A DNA stretch of 64,000 bases from Rosellinia necatrix (Eukaryota; Ascomycota; Sordariomycetes; Xylariales; Xylariaceae). The stretch is taken from NCBI GenBank assembly GCA_021209875.1, contig JAGYVD010000002.1, positions 868,001 through 932,000 on the forward strand, in the 5' to 3' direction. The notes below the pieces were generated by a model, which saw only the letters and a list, made by a program, of their open reading frames with translations, did no database searches and was not told where the DNA came from. Both the position numbers and the translations under genes were made by a program. Positions 54,289 to 64,000 of this stretch are shown here, piece after piece; position 1 is the first letter of the stretch, and each line of letters opens with the position of its first letter.

Positions 54289-56105
54289 TCAAGCGTTGGT
54301 GGTCTGAGACGCGCCCCGACCGCGGGGTGGTCCGCCCCGACCGCGGTTTTGGCCCCCAAAGCTGCCACGGTTGCTGCCATGGCTGCCGGAGCGACCGCCG
54401 TCGAATCCCCCGCGACCTCCGCGCGCGCCACCCCGTCCAGGGTTGTAGTTGCTTCCTCCGTAAGCGCCAGCCTTAGGGCGGCGAGGTTCAACGACAATAT
54501 TCTCTCCATTAATCACGTGCGGATTTGCGGCCACAGCCGCCTGGTAGCCAGCAACGGTCTTGAATTCTACAAATGCGCAGTTCTGCCTCACATATTAGTA
54601 ATCATGCTTTGGTATATGCAACCAGCAAACGTACCTTCTGACGATTAATATCGAAGTATGCCAATTCGCCGTGCTGAGCTAGTGCTCCCTGGAGTTCGTC
54701 ATGGCCTACTTTATCAGTGACATATTTGACGTAACCGAGTGTGCCCTCTTTCTCGGTAGGAGGACCCGAAATGGACTGAGGCCTGTTCTGACGCTTGGAG
54801 TCGAGTCCCGCCGTTTGCCATTCGGTGCCACCTTCCTTAGCAGGGGCAGCGGGGGCTGCCGTCTCGGCGGCTGGGACGCTGGTGGCGGTAACCTGAGAAG
54901 GCGCTGCCGGTGCTGCAGCGGCAGCGGGAGCAGCGGCAGCGGCGGTGGCGGCGGCGGCAGTGGCAGCAGGGCGTGTGGTAGCAGGCGCGGTGGCAGGCTT
55001 AGTCAGCGGCATGGCAGGGCTGACCTTGACAGGTCCTGCCGCAGCTGCAATACGGCTGGCCCATGTCATAGGCTTGGCTGGACGAGCAGGAGTTGGAGCA
55101 GCAGCCGGGGCCGGAGGCTGGCGAAGAGTAGCGGGCGTAGGTGTCGGATCCTTTGGCTTCTCGGGCTCCTGCACGGTCTCCTCAGCCAGTTCTTGTGTAG
55201 CCACGTCCGGTTCCGCAATAGCCCCATCAGCCGCCTTGGTGCCCACCTCGGAGGCCGCCGCAGAATCCTCCGCCACAGGTCCAGGGGCCGCGTCGCCATT
55301 AACAGAAGTAGCCTCTTGTGGTGCGGCGCTCACCTCCTCTAGTTTCTTGTCCACGATGTCGGCGTCTAGGGAGCCGGTTTGAGCCTCGACAGACAGCGTC
55401 GCAGAATGTTCGGGCTCCTGTACCTCCTCAACAGCAGAGACTGGGGCAGTAGCATCAGACTCGACATCGGCGGCCTCCGGCTCGACTTGTTCGACTGGTT
55501 CTTCTTCGCCCTCCTCGTCGATGAAACGAAGTATGTCATTGAGCACGAAGTATCCAGACGGTTGCTGAGCGAGAACGAAAGTCTGTACGAATTTTTTGGG
55601 GTTCCCGGCCTTGTTAGAAGTCTCGCCAATCACTTGGATTACAATATTCTCGAAGGAGGCCTGAGAGTCGACATTGGAGACGCGGACTTTGCAATTCTGG
55701 AAGTCGAGCTCCTTGATACGTTCTTGGATGTTCTGGTCAATCAATTAGTCAAGTTTGTGCCATAGCGCCCATTGGCAAGCATCATGTGGGATTACATACC
55801 TGACGGCCAACACTGACGTTCGCAGTTTGACCTTCCTGGCCGTAGACGAATTGAGAGCGTTTCCCATAAAACAGCTACCACACTAGTCAGTCTTCCGGCA
55901 CGTAAGCAACTCTTGGATAGATAGCACGGCGTACGTTAAGCTTATCGGGAGTCTTGCTCAGAGTGGTGTAGTATTGCTCAACAAAAAACCAGGCAACCTC
56001 ATCTTTGCCGAGGTTAGCGTTGGCTCGATCGGCGGAGGTACTGGCGGCGGGAGCGCCACCGGACTGGTATTGGTCGGTTTGAGCGGTAGGACCGTCTGTG
56101 GCCAT
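54289..56105 (-). CDS. NTF2-like plus RRM RNA-binding protein (G3BP/Nxt3/Bre5 type)
   Basis: Four minus-strand exons: 56105-55935, 55874-55800, 55732-54635, 54582-54289, all phase 0, giving 545 aa. The N-terminal NTF2 domain reads EVAWFFVEQYYTTLSKTPDKLN, LFYGKRSQFVYGQEGQ and FQNCKVRVSNVDSQASFENI, ending FVLNDILRFIDEE. A 200-residue acidic then Ala/Pro-rich linker follows. The RRM runs LGYVKYVTDKVGHDELQGAL, ELAYFDINRQK and NCAFVEFKTVAGYQ (RNP1-like), and an RGG tail ends the protein. This is the architecture of G3BP, yeast Bre5 and fission yeast Nxt3, which bind RNA, enter stress granules and act as cofactors of the Ubp3 deubiquitinase. Confidence 0.94.
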
Positions 56106-57079
56106 GGTTGCGATGCCCGCGAGGGTTTTGTGGTTGTGCGCTCCGATAAGGTGGGGGATCTCTTGCGAAATCCGGACGACGTATCGGAATATTAATGACC
56201 CCGTCAAATAACTAGGAGGGTGATTTAGCCAGGGCACACAACAACCGAATATGATATGTCTGGGTTTCAAATCGCAATTGGGATCAATATAGTCGAGCTA
56301 TATACATGCATGTGTATATAACCGCACACATATACGTATATGTATGCGTATATGTATATCGACAGACACACATATATTTGCACGTACCTGAGTCCAGAGC
56401 GGCGAGGTAAAATGGCAGTGGAGGCAGCCAAGGAGCAGAACAAGCGCCCCGCGAGAAACAAGATCAGACGAGCAAAGACCACTCGCGAAAGGAGCCGAAG
56501 AGGAAAAAGATATGTCTCTCTCAGGCGAGGGAGACGCTGCTATTCTAGCTTGCAAAGGGCCGGGATGGAGGATGAAAGGCTGGGACCAAAATCACGGCTG
56601 TCGCAATGGTCGGTTGGGCCGGATCCAAATATCTCGGAGATATGGAGGGAGGGAGGTGAAAAGTTTGTGGGTAGACAGACGGTCGGCCGGCGGATGGGCG
56701 GACAGGGAGACAGAGGGAGAGGGACGAAGCAAGCAGCGAGGGGATTGGGCAGGTGGAGTTGGGGTAGGTAGGTTAGGTATGTCAGTAAAGTAGACAGGCA
56801 GTCAGGGTAGGTGGTGAAAACGCGGCGGCGCGTTTTCGATTTCTGGAGGGCGGCGGAAGGAAGAAGGTGTGTGGAGGTCTGGAGGTCTAGAGGTGTGAAG
56901 GTGTTGCGCAAACGAAGCTAGCACTTGGGCCGTGCGAGTTGCTGCGATCAGTCGGGGAGGAAGGGGTTGATGCGTGGTGCAGCAGTTTGTGCGATGTGAT
57001 ATAGACCACACAGGAGCAGAGAGGGTTGGTGGCGACGCAAGATCGAGAGGCCGATGGAGTTCGAGGCAGGTCAATCGAG

Positions 57080-57143
57080 TTAGGTTAGGTTAGGTTAGGT
57101 TAGGTAGGTAAGTAGGTAGGTAGGTAGGTATAGGTAGGTGAGG
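57080..57143 (+). repeat. TTAGG then GTAGG short tandem repeats
   Basis: Five TTAGG units are followed by GTAGG/GTAAG units. This is an interstitial microsatellite, not a fungal TTAGGG telomere. Confidence 0.85.
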
Positions 57144-57365
57144 TGGACAAGAGGTCACATGTAGATAGAGGTACCGGAGGGAAGCGGGTTAGGTGGAGAG
57201 CCAGAGGGGTGAACAACAGTGAACAGTAGGTACCTCGAGCTAATTTTTGCTGTTCTTTCCTCTTTTTTTTTTTTTTTTTTGTCCTGTCCTGCCGAGGGAC
57301 TAAACAAACACACAATCGGCGCTTGGGGAAAGCGTGGTGCTGAATAAACAACCTTACTCCACCAC

Positions 57366-57403
57366 ACAACAACAACAACAACAACAACCACAACAACAAC
57401 AAA
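57366..57403 (+). repeat. CAA microsatellite
   Basis: A run of CAA triplets broken by one CCA. Confidence 0.85.
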
Positions 57404-59223
57404 AGCAGTGCAGAGCAGTGCAGCAGGTACCTTAACCCCAACGCCCAAAAGTCAGTTCTACGCTATCACCAAGTGCTTAGCCGACCAAGCAACACAATCT
57501 GTGGTTCCGGTTTAGATTCCGTTAATCTAGTCCCTTGCCGGGTATTTGTCGGCATGAGTAGCGTATTCCCAATTGATAATTGATCGATCGATCGATCACT
57601 CGAGTCCAATTTATTATTTGTCCCCGTGCCAGGTGATTGGAATTATCAACGTGCCCTGGACGCACAAGGTTGGTATCCGATACCTTCAGGCTATCTGGGT
57701 AGGTTAGGTGAGTCCGGGTGAGTAGGTCCCTAATCAGCCCCTCGGCTTTTTTGGTTGAATGCCTTTGGCCAGGAGAGACTTATCTAAAGTGGGCTGTGGC
57801 TTAACCTTATCACCAAGGGCCGCATATGTCTAAATGTGCACAGATAAGGTGGTACTAGGTAAGTACAGCCTGTGCGGTGATTCAGCCACAACCCGGTATA
57901 TTAGGTACCTTGGATTGGTCCCTCTCCCTCCCCCACAAGCACCAGGCTCAAGCGGGAATGTGACCAAGACGCTTACAGCATTCACGCTCCGAGATTATTT
58001 AGAGCCTCATTGTAACTCCGTCCACGCTGCTTGGCGGCACCTATATCCATACAATTGCATAGGAACTCGCTCGATCACCCGATTATTCCGTAGTCTGTCG
58101 GACTGGTTGATGCCGTTTCCGCCCGTGAAAATTACCCCCTTTTGCGCACCATCTTACCCATGTATTATTCACTTACGAGGAAGTTCGATGCTCCCAGATC
58201 GGGGTTAAAAGCCCACCTGCCGTATGTATCGTATCTGCGGCGGATGGCGACGTGAGTCTCTCGGTGCTCACCCGTCGACGGTCGCCTATGTGTTGTACTT
58301 CACGGGGATATCCGAGCCAGCGCCGTGTCTCCTGTCCATTTGCCCCGGCCCAGCATCACCAGATTGCTTGCACAATGGAACGATGCTTAGTATGACATAT
58401 GACACGGGATTGTGCATCGATGAAAAGCCACCGCTATTAAGCCGGCTGTTGTCCCCTGACGGATTTTGACTGTCGAACCCCTACACTTACAAGACAAACA
58501 AGATGCTGACTACAGGGCTCAAGTTGACGTAGTGTATCATAGTCATCGTGTGACCGGTAATTAATCTCATGTTGCTAAGTTTCAGTAAGCAACAGATGTG
58601 CGTATTCCTACCAGTAGAGAATACGTACTCAGAAACATGGATCTGCGAAATGAGCAAATAAATGAAGGCTGATTGTTTGGCCTCATATAGTGTTTCCTCT
58701 TCATTCGACGACACATAGATCGCCCTATGGTGGTACTGACTTCTTCAAGACCAGCACTCACTTATACACGAGAGTATCACCTTAAGAGCTCAGAATGCCA
58801 GTCATTATAGAGTTTGGCCCTACTTTCACGTTACCAACCAGGGGCATCCCAAGCATCGCTAAAGTGGAATACTAATTCCGAAGGTTTAATGGACGTTTAT
58901 TCGTCCGTAGCCAAAAATACAGCTTCATCCCTCCCTCCCTTGCTGCCGGAGCTATGTCCCTACGGGGAACCCGCAAAGGTAAAACATGGAGCCGAGCCGA
59001 GCCACGACGGTTTTCATTGCCAGTATACTCACCGACGCCATCGTGAAATATACAACAAATCTCTACTTGGTGTACACACGGACGATTAAGAGCGGCATCA
59101 TCGTGAGTACTGCGTTCCGAGATACCTCTCCGCGAAGCAGAAGCGAACCACAGTGGCGAACCCTAGGCCCCCTTAGAGCGTCAACCACGCATCGAGGAAA
59201 TATCCAGGCGCCGTCTTGCAAAG

Positions 59224-60138
59224 ATGGGCAAGTGCGGCGACAAGCAGTGGCCGTACGTCGTGAACGGGATGTGCTGCAAGGCCGGCACGGCGCCCGTCGT
59301 GCTCGCGGGCGGGACGACGGTGCTCTGCTGCCCAGAGGGGGCTGACTGCGCCCTCATCAAGCCGACCGCCTGCCCGCTGGAGTACTACAATCCGCGTCCC
59401 AACGGCGCCGACGACCCTCCCAGTATCTCCACTATCTTCACGCGCCGGGGGCTCGACAGGTGCGGTGCGTTGTGCTGCCCGTGGGGTTACGTCTGCGACG
59501 ACAAGATCGTAGGGGGCGCCGCCCCGGTATGTAGGATGCTCGACGATCAGTCCCGCCAGCCGGACGGGGCGCCTTGTACGTCAATACCTACATCTTCGAT
59601 ACCTGCGCCTTCAATACCTGTGCCTTCGGGACCTGTGCCTTCGATACCTCAGCCTTCAATGCCTGAGCCTTCGATGCCTGAGCCTTCGATGTCTACGCCC
59701 TCGATACCTCAGCCTTCGATGCCTGAGCCCAGCACCAGCGTTGATACGGCCACCACCATCACTTCCATCATCACTACTAGCGCCGTCGCAGCTACAACCA
59801 CGGAGAGCGGCTCCACGCCAACGTCGTCAGCTCCGGGCACGGGCACCGAGGCGCCCAGCTCCAGTAGCGGGCCCCAGCTGGGGAGCGGCGCCATCGCAGG
59901 GGTTGTCGTCGGTCTGTTCGCGGTCGTGGGGTTCGTCGTCGTAGTCGCCTTCCGCGGCCGCCCGGTCTGGCCCCGGAAGAGACGGAGGCCGAGCAGCACG
60001 CATGGCAGTGTCCATCCGGATGATTATAACGACGCGGCCGTCTTACGCGTCGTGGGCATGACGATGTCCAGGCCAACGGTCACGGAATTTATCGCACGCA
60101 GCAGCGGCGAGCAAAGCCATCCAAACCCCCGCCATTAA
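59224..60138 (+). CDS. Cys-rich single-pass membrane protein with pentapeptide repeats
   Basis: 304 aa in one exon. The N-terminal third carries paired cysteines (GMCCKAG, VLCCPEGADC, GALCCPWGYVCDD) like a small disulfide-rich extracellular domain. Residues about 120-180 are tandem P-S-(I/M)-P-x pentapeptides, then a Ser/Thr-rich stalk. A membrane helix follows at about 223-246 (AIAGVVVGLFAVVGFVVVVAF), then a basic stop-transfer RGRPVWPRKRRR and a 55-residue cytoplasmic tail. The layout resembles fungal cell-wall or surface sensors (Wsc/mucin-like), but the Cys pattern is not a WSC domain. No signal peptide begins at this methionine, so an upstream exon is probably missing from the model. Ligand unknown. 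Confidence 0.72.
   Translation: MGKCGDKQWPYVVNGMCCKAGTAPVVLAGGTTVLCCPEGADCALIKPTACPLEYYNPRPNGADDPPSISTIFTRRGLDRCGALCCPWGYVCDDKIVGGAAPVCRMLDDQSRQPDGAPCTSIPTSSIPAPSIPVPSGPVPSIPQPSMPEPSMPEPSMSTPSIPQPSMPEPSTSVDTATTITSIITTSAVAATTTESGSTPTSSAPGTGTEAPSSSSGPQLGSGAIAGVVVGLFAVVGFVVVVAFRGRPVWPRKRRRPSSTHGSVHPDDYNDAAVLRVVGMTMSRPTVTEFIARSSGEQSHPNPRH
59591..59735 (+). repeat. 15-bp coding minisatellite
   Basis: The unit ccttcgatacctgag, with variants, recurs about ten times in frame and encodes the PS(I/M)Px pentapeptides. Confidence 0.85.
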
Positions 60139-61078
60139 CCGCTCCTGGGGAGGGAGCCCCAGCGCTGCGCCGCCGCCACCACTACCACATGCTCGGGTCT
60201 ACGGGCTGCTTTAAGGGGGCGGGGGTCGGGGGGGCGTTGGGCCTAGCCCCGTATGAAAGGAGCCAGTCGACTAACTCCGGCCAACATTCTATCGGGAAGA
60301 CGGGCTACCTCCCCGTACTACGTAGATGCCGCCTATGAGAGGCATATAAAAGAAGCAGAAAGTGGGGTACGGCGATCGATAGGGGGGCAAGGTTCCAACC
60401 CACCCACGACCTTCACGCTAGATAGACGGAGATTCCCGAGGGGGGATATGGGACGACGCGCACGGCGCTTGTTTCACTGTATACTTGCGAAGCGTCCTCC
60501 ATCGGTCTTCTAGATCGAGCTGAGAGTCCGCCGGGCGGGGTTGCGCATGTGCTAGCAACCCGAATAGGCGTCTTGCAGTCTATCGGGGGGCGAAGCCAAG
60601 TCGGCTTTCATGTACGTTTGGGGGATAGGGGGTCAGGGGTTGATGTGCTGATACCCCGAGTGCCGAGTGGGATGTAATGAATATAGGGCTTGTAATTTAT
60701 ATGCATACAGGGCGTGAGCAATGTCGTTGGTAGTGGGTGGAGGAGTCCGTAGACCCTCCGGTTCTCCCACATGCAAGAGACTCGCACGAATAAAAGTACA
60801 TGAGAGGTATACATACATATATGCCGTGTTGTGGGATTAGGCCTAGCATTTACCAATCCTACCAATCCGCCTTCCATTTTCACCTCGCTGTTTACATCAC
60901 CGGCTGGGGGGCCTGTCTATGTAATTTTTACTAGGGGATATCCAACCATATCCGGTATTATCATTCGTTAGCTTTCGTATGTCGGCTCCGTTCGTTCGAA
61001 ATCCAAGGTGTTTAGGCTAGATATCTTCGGTATCCTGTTTTGGATACTGAATTTTACATAGGAATTGCGTGGTCTTCG
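60139..61078. other. Intergenic between convergent genes
   Basis: About 940 bp. A G-rich run at 60215-60241 (G5-G5-G7-G3 separated by 1-4 bases) could form a G-quadruplex 77 bp past the stop of the Cys-rich gene. No gene seen. Confidence 0.5.
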
Positions 61079-63053
61079 TTATAACATGCCCCGGTTGACG
61101 GATATGGGCGATGCGCCAACTACATTAGTTAGGAGTGTTTTCTGATGCTCTTCCATGACCTCCGCCAGCGCTTGGGCATGCTGCATGCCCATATTCTTCC
61201 ACACCACTTGTAAAATATTGTAGGACCAGTCCCAGAAGTCTGGCGGCACATTTGGTGCACAACCCGACTTTTTAATATGCCACAAGAGACTGGGGAGCCC
61301 CGCAGCACCTGCACCACCCTGCCCCGGGGCTTCGTATATTCTCGCGGTGGCCTCGTCGAGCGCCGGATGGTGCCAGTGAGAAGGTGTACTGACTAGCGTC
61401 TCTTCAGCCATCCTCTCGATGGTGGCGTAGCACTGGATTTTGTGCGGGGGCGAGATAAGTCGGGCAGCCGAGCGAGGATAGTCGGTTGTGAATCTAATTA
61501 TGTATTCCCCGAGGAGAAGGCGGCCCCAACGGAAATGGTTCCATATTCGGGCACCCCATATCTCACTATATCTGTGCCATTTCCCTCGGAAGAGGGCGGG
61601 AGAGACTCGGCCGCTCTGGTGTTCCACAAAGGGGTAGGCTATCCGTAACTGCTGTTCTATGCGGTCAAATATCGTCTCCATCTCTAGGAATTGTTGGATC
61701 ATATCGTCGGTTTCTAACTGGTCGTCAAGGGAGTTCGCCCGATCGGCAGTGAAAAGTAGATGTAGAAGGCGGGAAATTGCAAAGGCTAGGTCGACAGCAC
61801 AGTCTTCATTGCAGCCTTGTAGTAATGTTTTACATAGCTTAAGGCACTCGAAGAACCCTGGAGGTAGAGGCGAATCGGTCATTTGAGAGGGAATAAACTA
61901 CATGCAATTAGTTAGGCTAGAACAAATGATGGAGCCTTGTGGCCGGAATTACCATGGAAAACATAAGCTGTAGTACGCCACGGGCACCGCCATTCGGGGA
62001 GTTTGTGACGGGTAAGACGGATCGTGAAAGTGCGACGGCGCCATGGATGTGAGTGTTCGCTGAGCCAGCCGAGACTTTTGATCCTTTACCTTGAACGACC
62101 TGGTTTCATTAGCTCAGTCTGTTCGGTTCTTAGGGGTAGGGAATATACGTGAGAAGCGTACTTCGAACAAGGCGAGTGTCACAATGGACCTCAGAGGTTT
62201 CACAACAGGCCCACGATCACGAGAGGCGCTGGCAATCAGCTGGCCCGTCTGCTTGAGAGCGGTAACATACTTGGACCGCGCAACCAGGCTCATGCTTTTG
62301 TTCCCAAGTAGGTTAGACATCCCTGCTAAACCCACGGCGACCATCACATTTCGTATTGCCTCCTCACCACCAAAGTATACGTCCATGAGTTCTGGCGTCC
62401 GAGGAGAGTCCGGGTGGTTCAACAGATAACGCTCCACATAGAATTTGAGCCCGCGCTGATCTAGGTTGGGCTCTACACGCCGGGGTATCTTAGACGATAC
62501 AATTTCCTGTGTCGCGACGGAGTGTCCTGGTGACACAGACCTCGTGTGCGGGTAATGAGGTTGGCGGCTTGCTGGGACGACACCCACGGGTCCGGGGGAC
62601 TGTGACGACGATTCTCGGTCCCCCTCAGTTGATGATCCTGGTGATCCCCATTGAGCCTGGGCTTTCTGGATGACCTTGCTACTCTCATCTCGGAACATCA
62701 GAGATAGCTGGTCCCGATATCCGGGACACTTCTTGCCGACCCGAATACATTGGGAGCACTCCGGGTTCTTTTTGTCACACTTCGAGGGCCGGATGGAAGA
62801 TTAGCAAGTCTCTCGTCATGGTCGCGAATGGGCAAGGTGGGAGACAGCCGCTCCCGCTCTTGTTCGAAATGGGTTCCCATTTAGCGGGTAGAGAGGATCG
62901 TAAATGCAACAGACGGCCCAAGTTCTATATGATTGGGATAATATGCGGGAAAGGTCTCTTATATAGGCATATAGCAGAGAGATAGATACATACCTTTATG
63001 CGCCGGCCCCTACAACTTTGGCAACCCTGCGAAGCCTTACCACAATACACCAT
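61079..63053 (-). CDS. Zn2Cys6 transcription factor
   Basis: Four minus-strand exons: 63053-62994, 62779-62162, 62099-61953, 61897-61079, all phase 0, giving 547 aa. The first exon encodes MVYCGKASQGCQSCRGRRIK and the second continues CDKKNPECSQCIRVGKKCPG, so the intron (214 bp, unusually long here) falls between the third zinc-cluster Cys and its predecessor. Spacing C11-x2-C14-x6-C21-x6-C28-x2-C31-x6-C38 is canonical. YRDQLSLMFRDES and the following fungal-specific region (LKFYVERYLL, ANTHIHGAVAL, PSQMTDSPLPPGFFECLKL) match a large family of uncharacterised regulators. It binds DNA in the nucleus; targets are unknown. Confidence 0.92.
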
Positions 63054-64000
63054 AGTATAAAGGCGCTAAGCAGCTTTCAGTATCCAGTGCGGTATAAAGG
63101 GTGTGTATAATCGCTTAAGCTCGGTGATCGAGAGAATGCTTAGTCGGGCTGTACATCTGATCTGACGCCTCCACAAGCTGTTGCACCTTTGAGAAGCGGC
63201 GAAGTTGGGCATCAAAAGCGGAAATCAATTCGTCGGCAGCGCTGGGTCGGGAGGGGAAGAAGTAGTAAAGAGCCAGTGCTGGTCATAGTCTGACCTGCGT
63301 CTGCGTCCGGCTCGAAAGGAAAACAACTCAAGACAGACAGCCCGGGCGATCCTGGTCGGCGCTGACCCTGAACAGACGAAGGCTGAAGAAACCCAGACCA
63401 ACCCTGCCTTGCCCTGCTGCTCCTCTGCTCGGCGCAATTTACCGGATTATGTCTTCCATACGTATGGCGACGGGCCGGCGATCGAATAAGCAGAGGCACG
63501 AACAGCCGGGCGACCACTACTAAGGCTGGCTGTCCCACCCGATGAGGACTCCCTGCAGCAGCGCCGATATGCGACGCGGCTCGTGACTGTGTGGTGGGTT
63601 ACAGGGTGAGGTTGTCAAAGGATCACTCCCCTGGCGTGGTCATACAATATGGGTACGGGTACAGCACTGTATGATACGATACGGTGCGGCACGATACGAT
63701 GGTGCGCTATACGATGGTGCGCTATGGTGTTATCTCTGACCTCTCGCCCTCTCTTCTCCGTCCTCACGGGCCCCGGCGTGTACGTAAGGCGGACGATATG
63801 GGCTGGGAATAAGACAGGCGGGCAGCGCGAGCAGGTGTGGAGGCGGCAGTGTGGCTCGGTGGTATGTGCGAGTAAGTACTAGTGTAGGCAGGCTCGTTAG
63901 AACGCAGCAGACAGGTTGGAAGGCGGGATGTGGGATCTATCTAAGACGGCATAACTAATAGGCAGGTACAGTGAACATACAGTAAGGTGCGCTAACGTGC
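63054..64000. other. Right-end intergenic
   Basis: About 950 bp upstream of the Zn2Cys6 gene. A short repeat of (ATACGATRGTGCG)-like units lies at 63668-63725. No gene seen before the window ends. Confidence 0.5.

Larger units (their letters stand above)
56106..59223. other. Intergenic, about 3.1 kb, microsatellite-rich
   Basis: No gene is supported. It holds TTAGG repeats (57080-57106) running into GTAGG repeats (57103-57143), a T18 run near 57266-57283, a CAA repeat (57366-57403) and a GATC repeat near 57582-57598. A possible first exon for the following gene begins at ATG 58986 (MEPSRATTVFIASILTDAIV) with a GTGAGT donor near 59102, but no in-phase acceptor was found. Confidence 0.5.

Noticed and set aside
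57080..57106. Interstitial telomere repeat
   Set aside because: The unit is TTAGG, not the fungal TTAGGG, is only five copies long and grades into GTAGG.

Overview
The window is nuclear DNA of a filamentous ascomycete (Pezizomycotina, most likely a Sordariomycete). Three things support this: short GT-AG introns of about 50-100 bp in nearly every gene, an AT-collapsed retroelement with the transition signature of repeat-induced point mutation (RIP), and fungal-specific families (HET, Zn2Cys6, PF20684-type rhodopsin-like protein, NmrA-like, DUF1640). Gene models were built by hand from reading frames, splice signals and family motifs; every multi-exon CDS given with exact exons sums to a multiple of three.

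Left, 1-22 kb, is a decayed accessory island. A RIP-destroyed LTR retrotransposon (1-6680) sits inside a DUF2235 hydrolase gene and cuts off its 3' part. It is followed by a stand-alone alpha/beta-hydrolase-like protein with degenerate active-site motifs (9183-10625). Next come a minus-strand protein joining a duplicated beta-rich module to a caspase-like domain (11873-13713) and, divergently, a P-loop GTPase with coiled coil and TPR-like tail (14453-15660). Then come a dead protein kinase, a dead DUF3435 (Captain-like) tyrosine recombinase, and a DUF7924 gene split by a 162-bp solo LTR with a perfect 5-bp target duplication. These domain families recur in fungal NLR-like and incompatibility repertoires.

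Middle, 23-38.7 kb, looks like secondary-metabolism or accessory content without a backbone enzyme: P450, NmrA-like reductase, rhodopsin-like membrane protein, a tRNA-derived SINE-like repeat pair, a second P450, an intact O-methyltransferase, and the broken remains of another O-methyltransferase.

Right, 38.9-64 kb, is mostly conserved: Cdc123, Cwc21, a DUF1640/MCUR1-like mitochondrial protein, a HET-domain gene with a damaged C-terminus, a cytochrome b561-like membrane protein with a very long tail, kinetochore Nnf1, a G3BP-like NTF2/RRM protein, a Cys-rich single-pass membrane protein and a Zn2Cys6 regulator.

Five frame breaks, including two in the conserved DUF1640 gene, are each repaired by removing one base from a C/G homopolymer, so some apparent pseudogenes may be consensus errors. 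The best candidate for an undescribed system is the beta-module/caspase fusion and its divergent GTPase neighbour.
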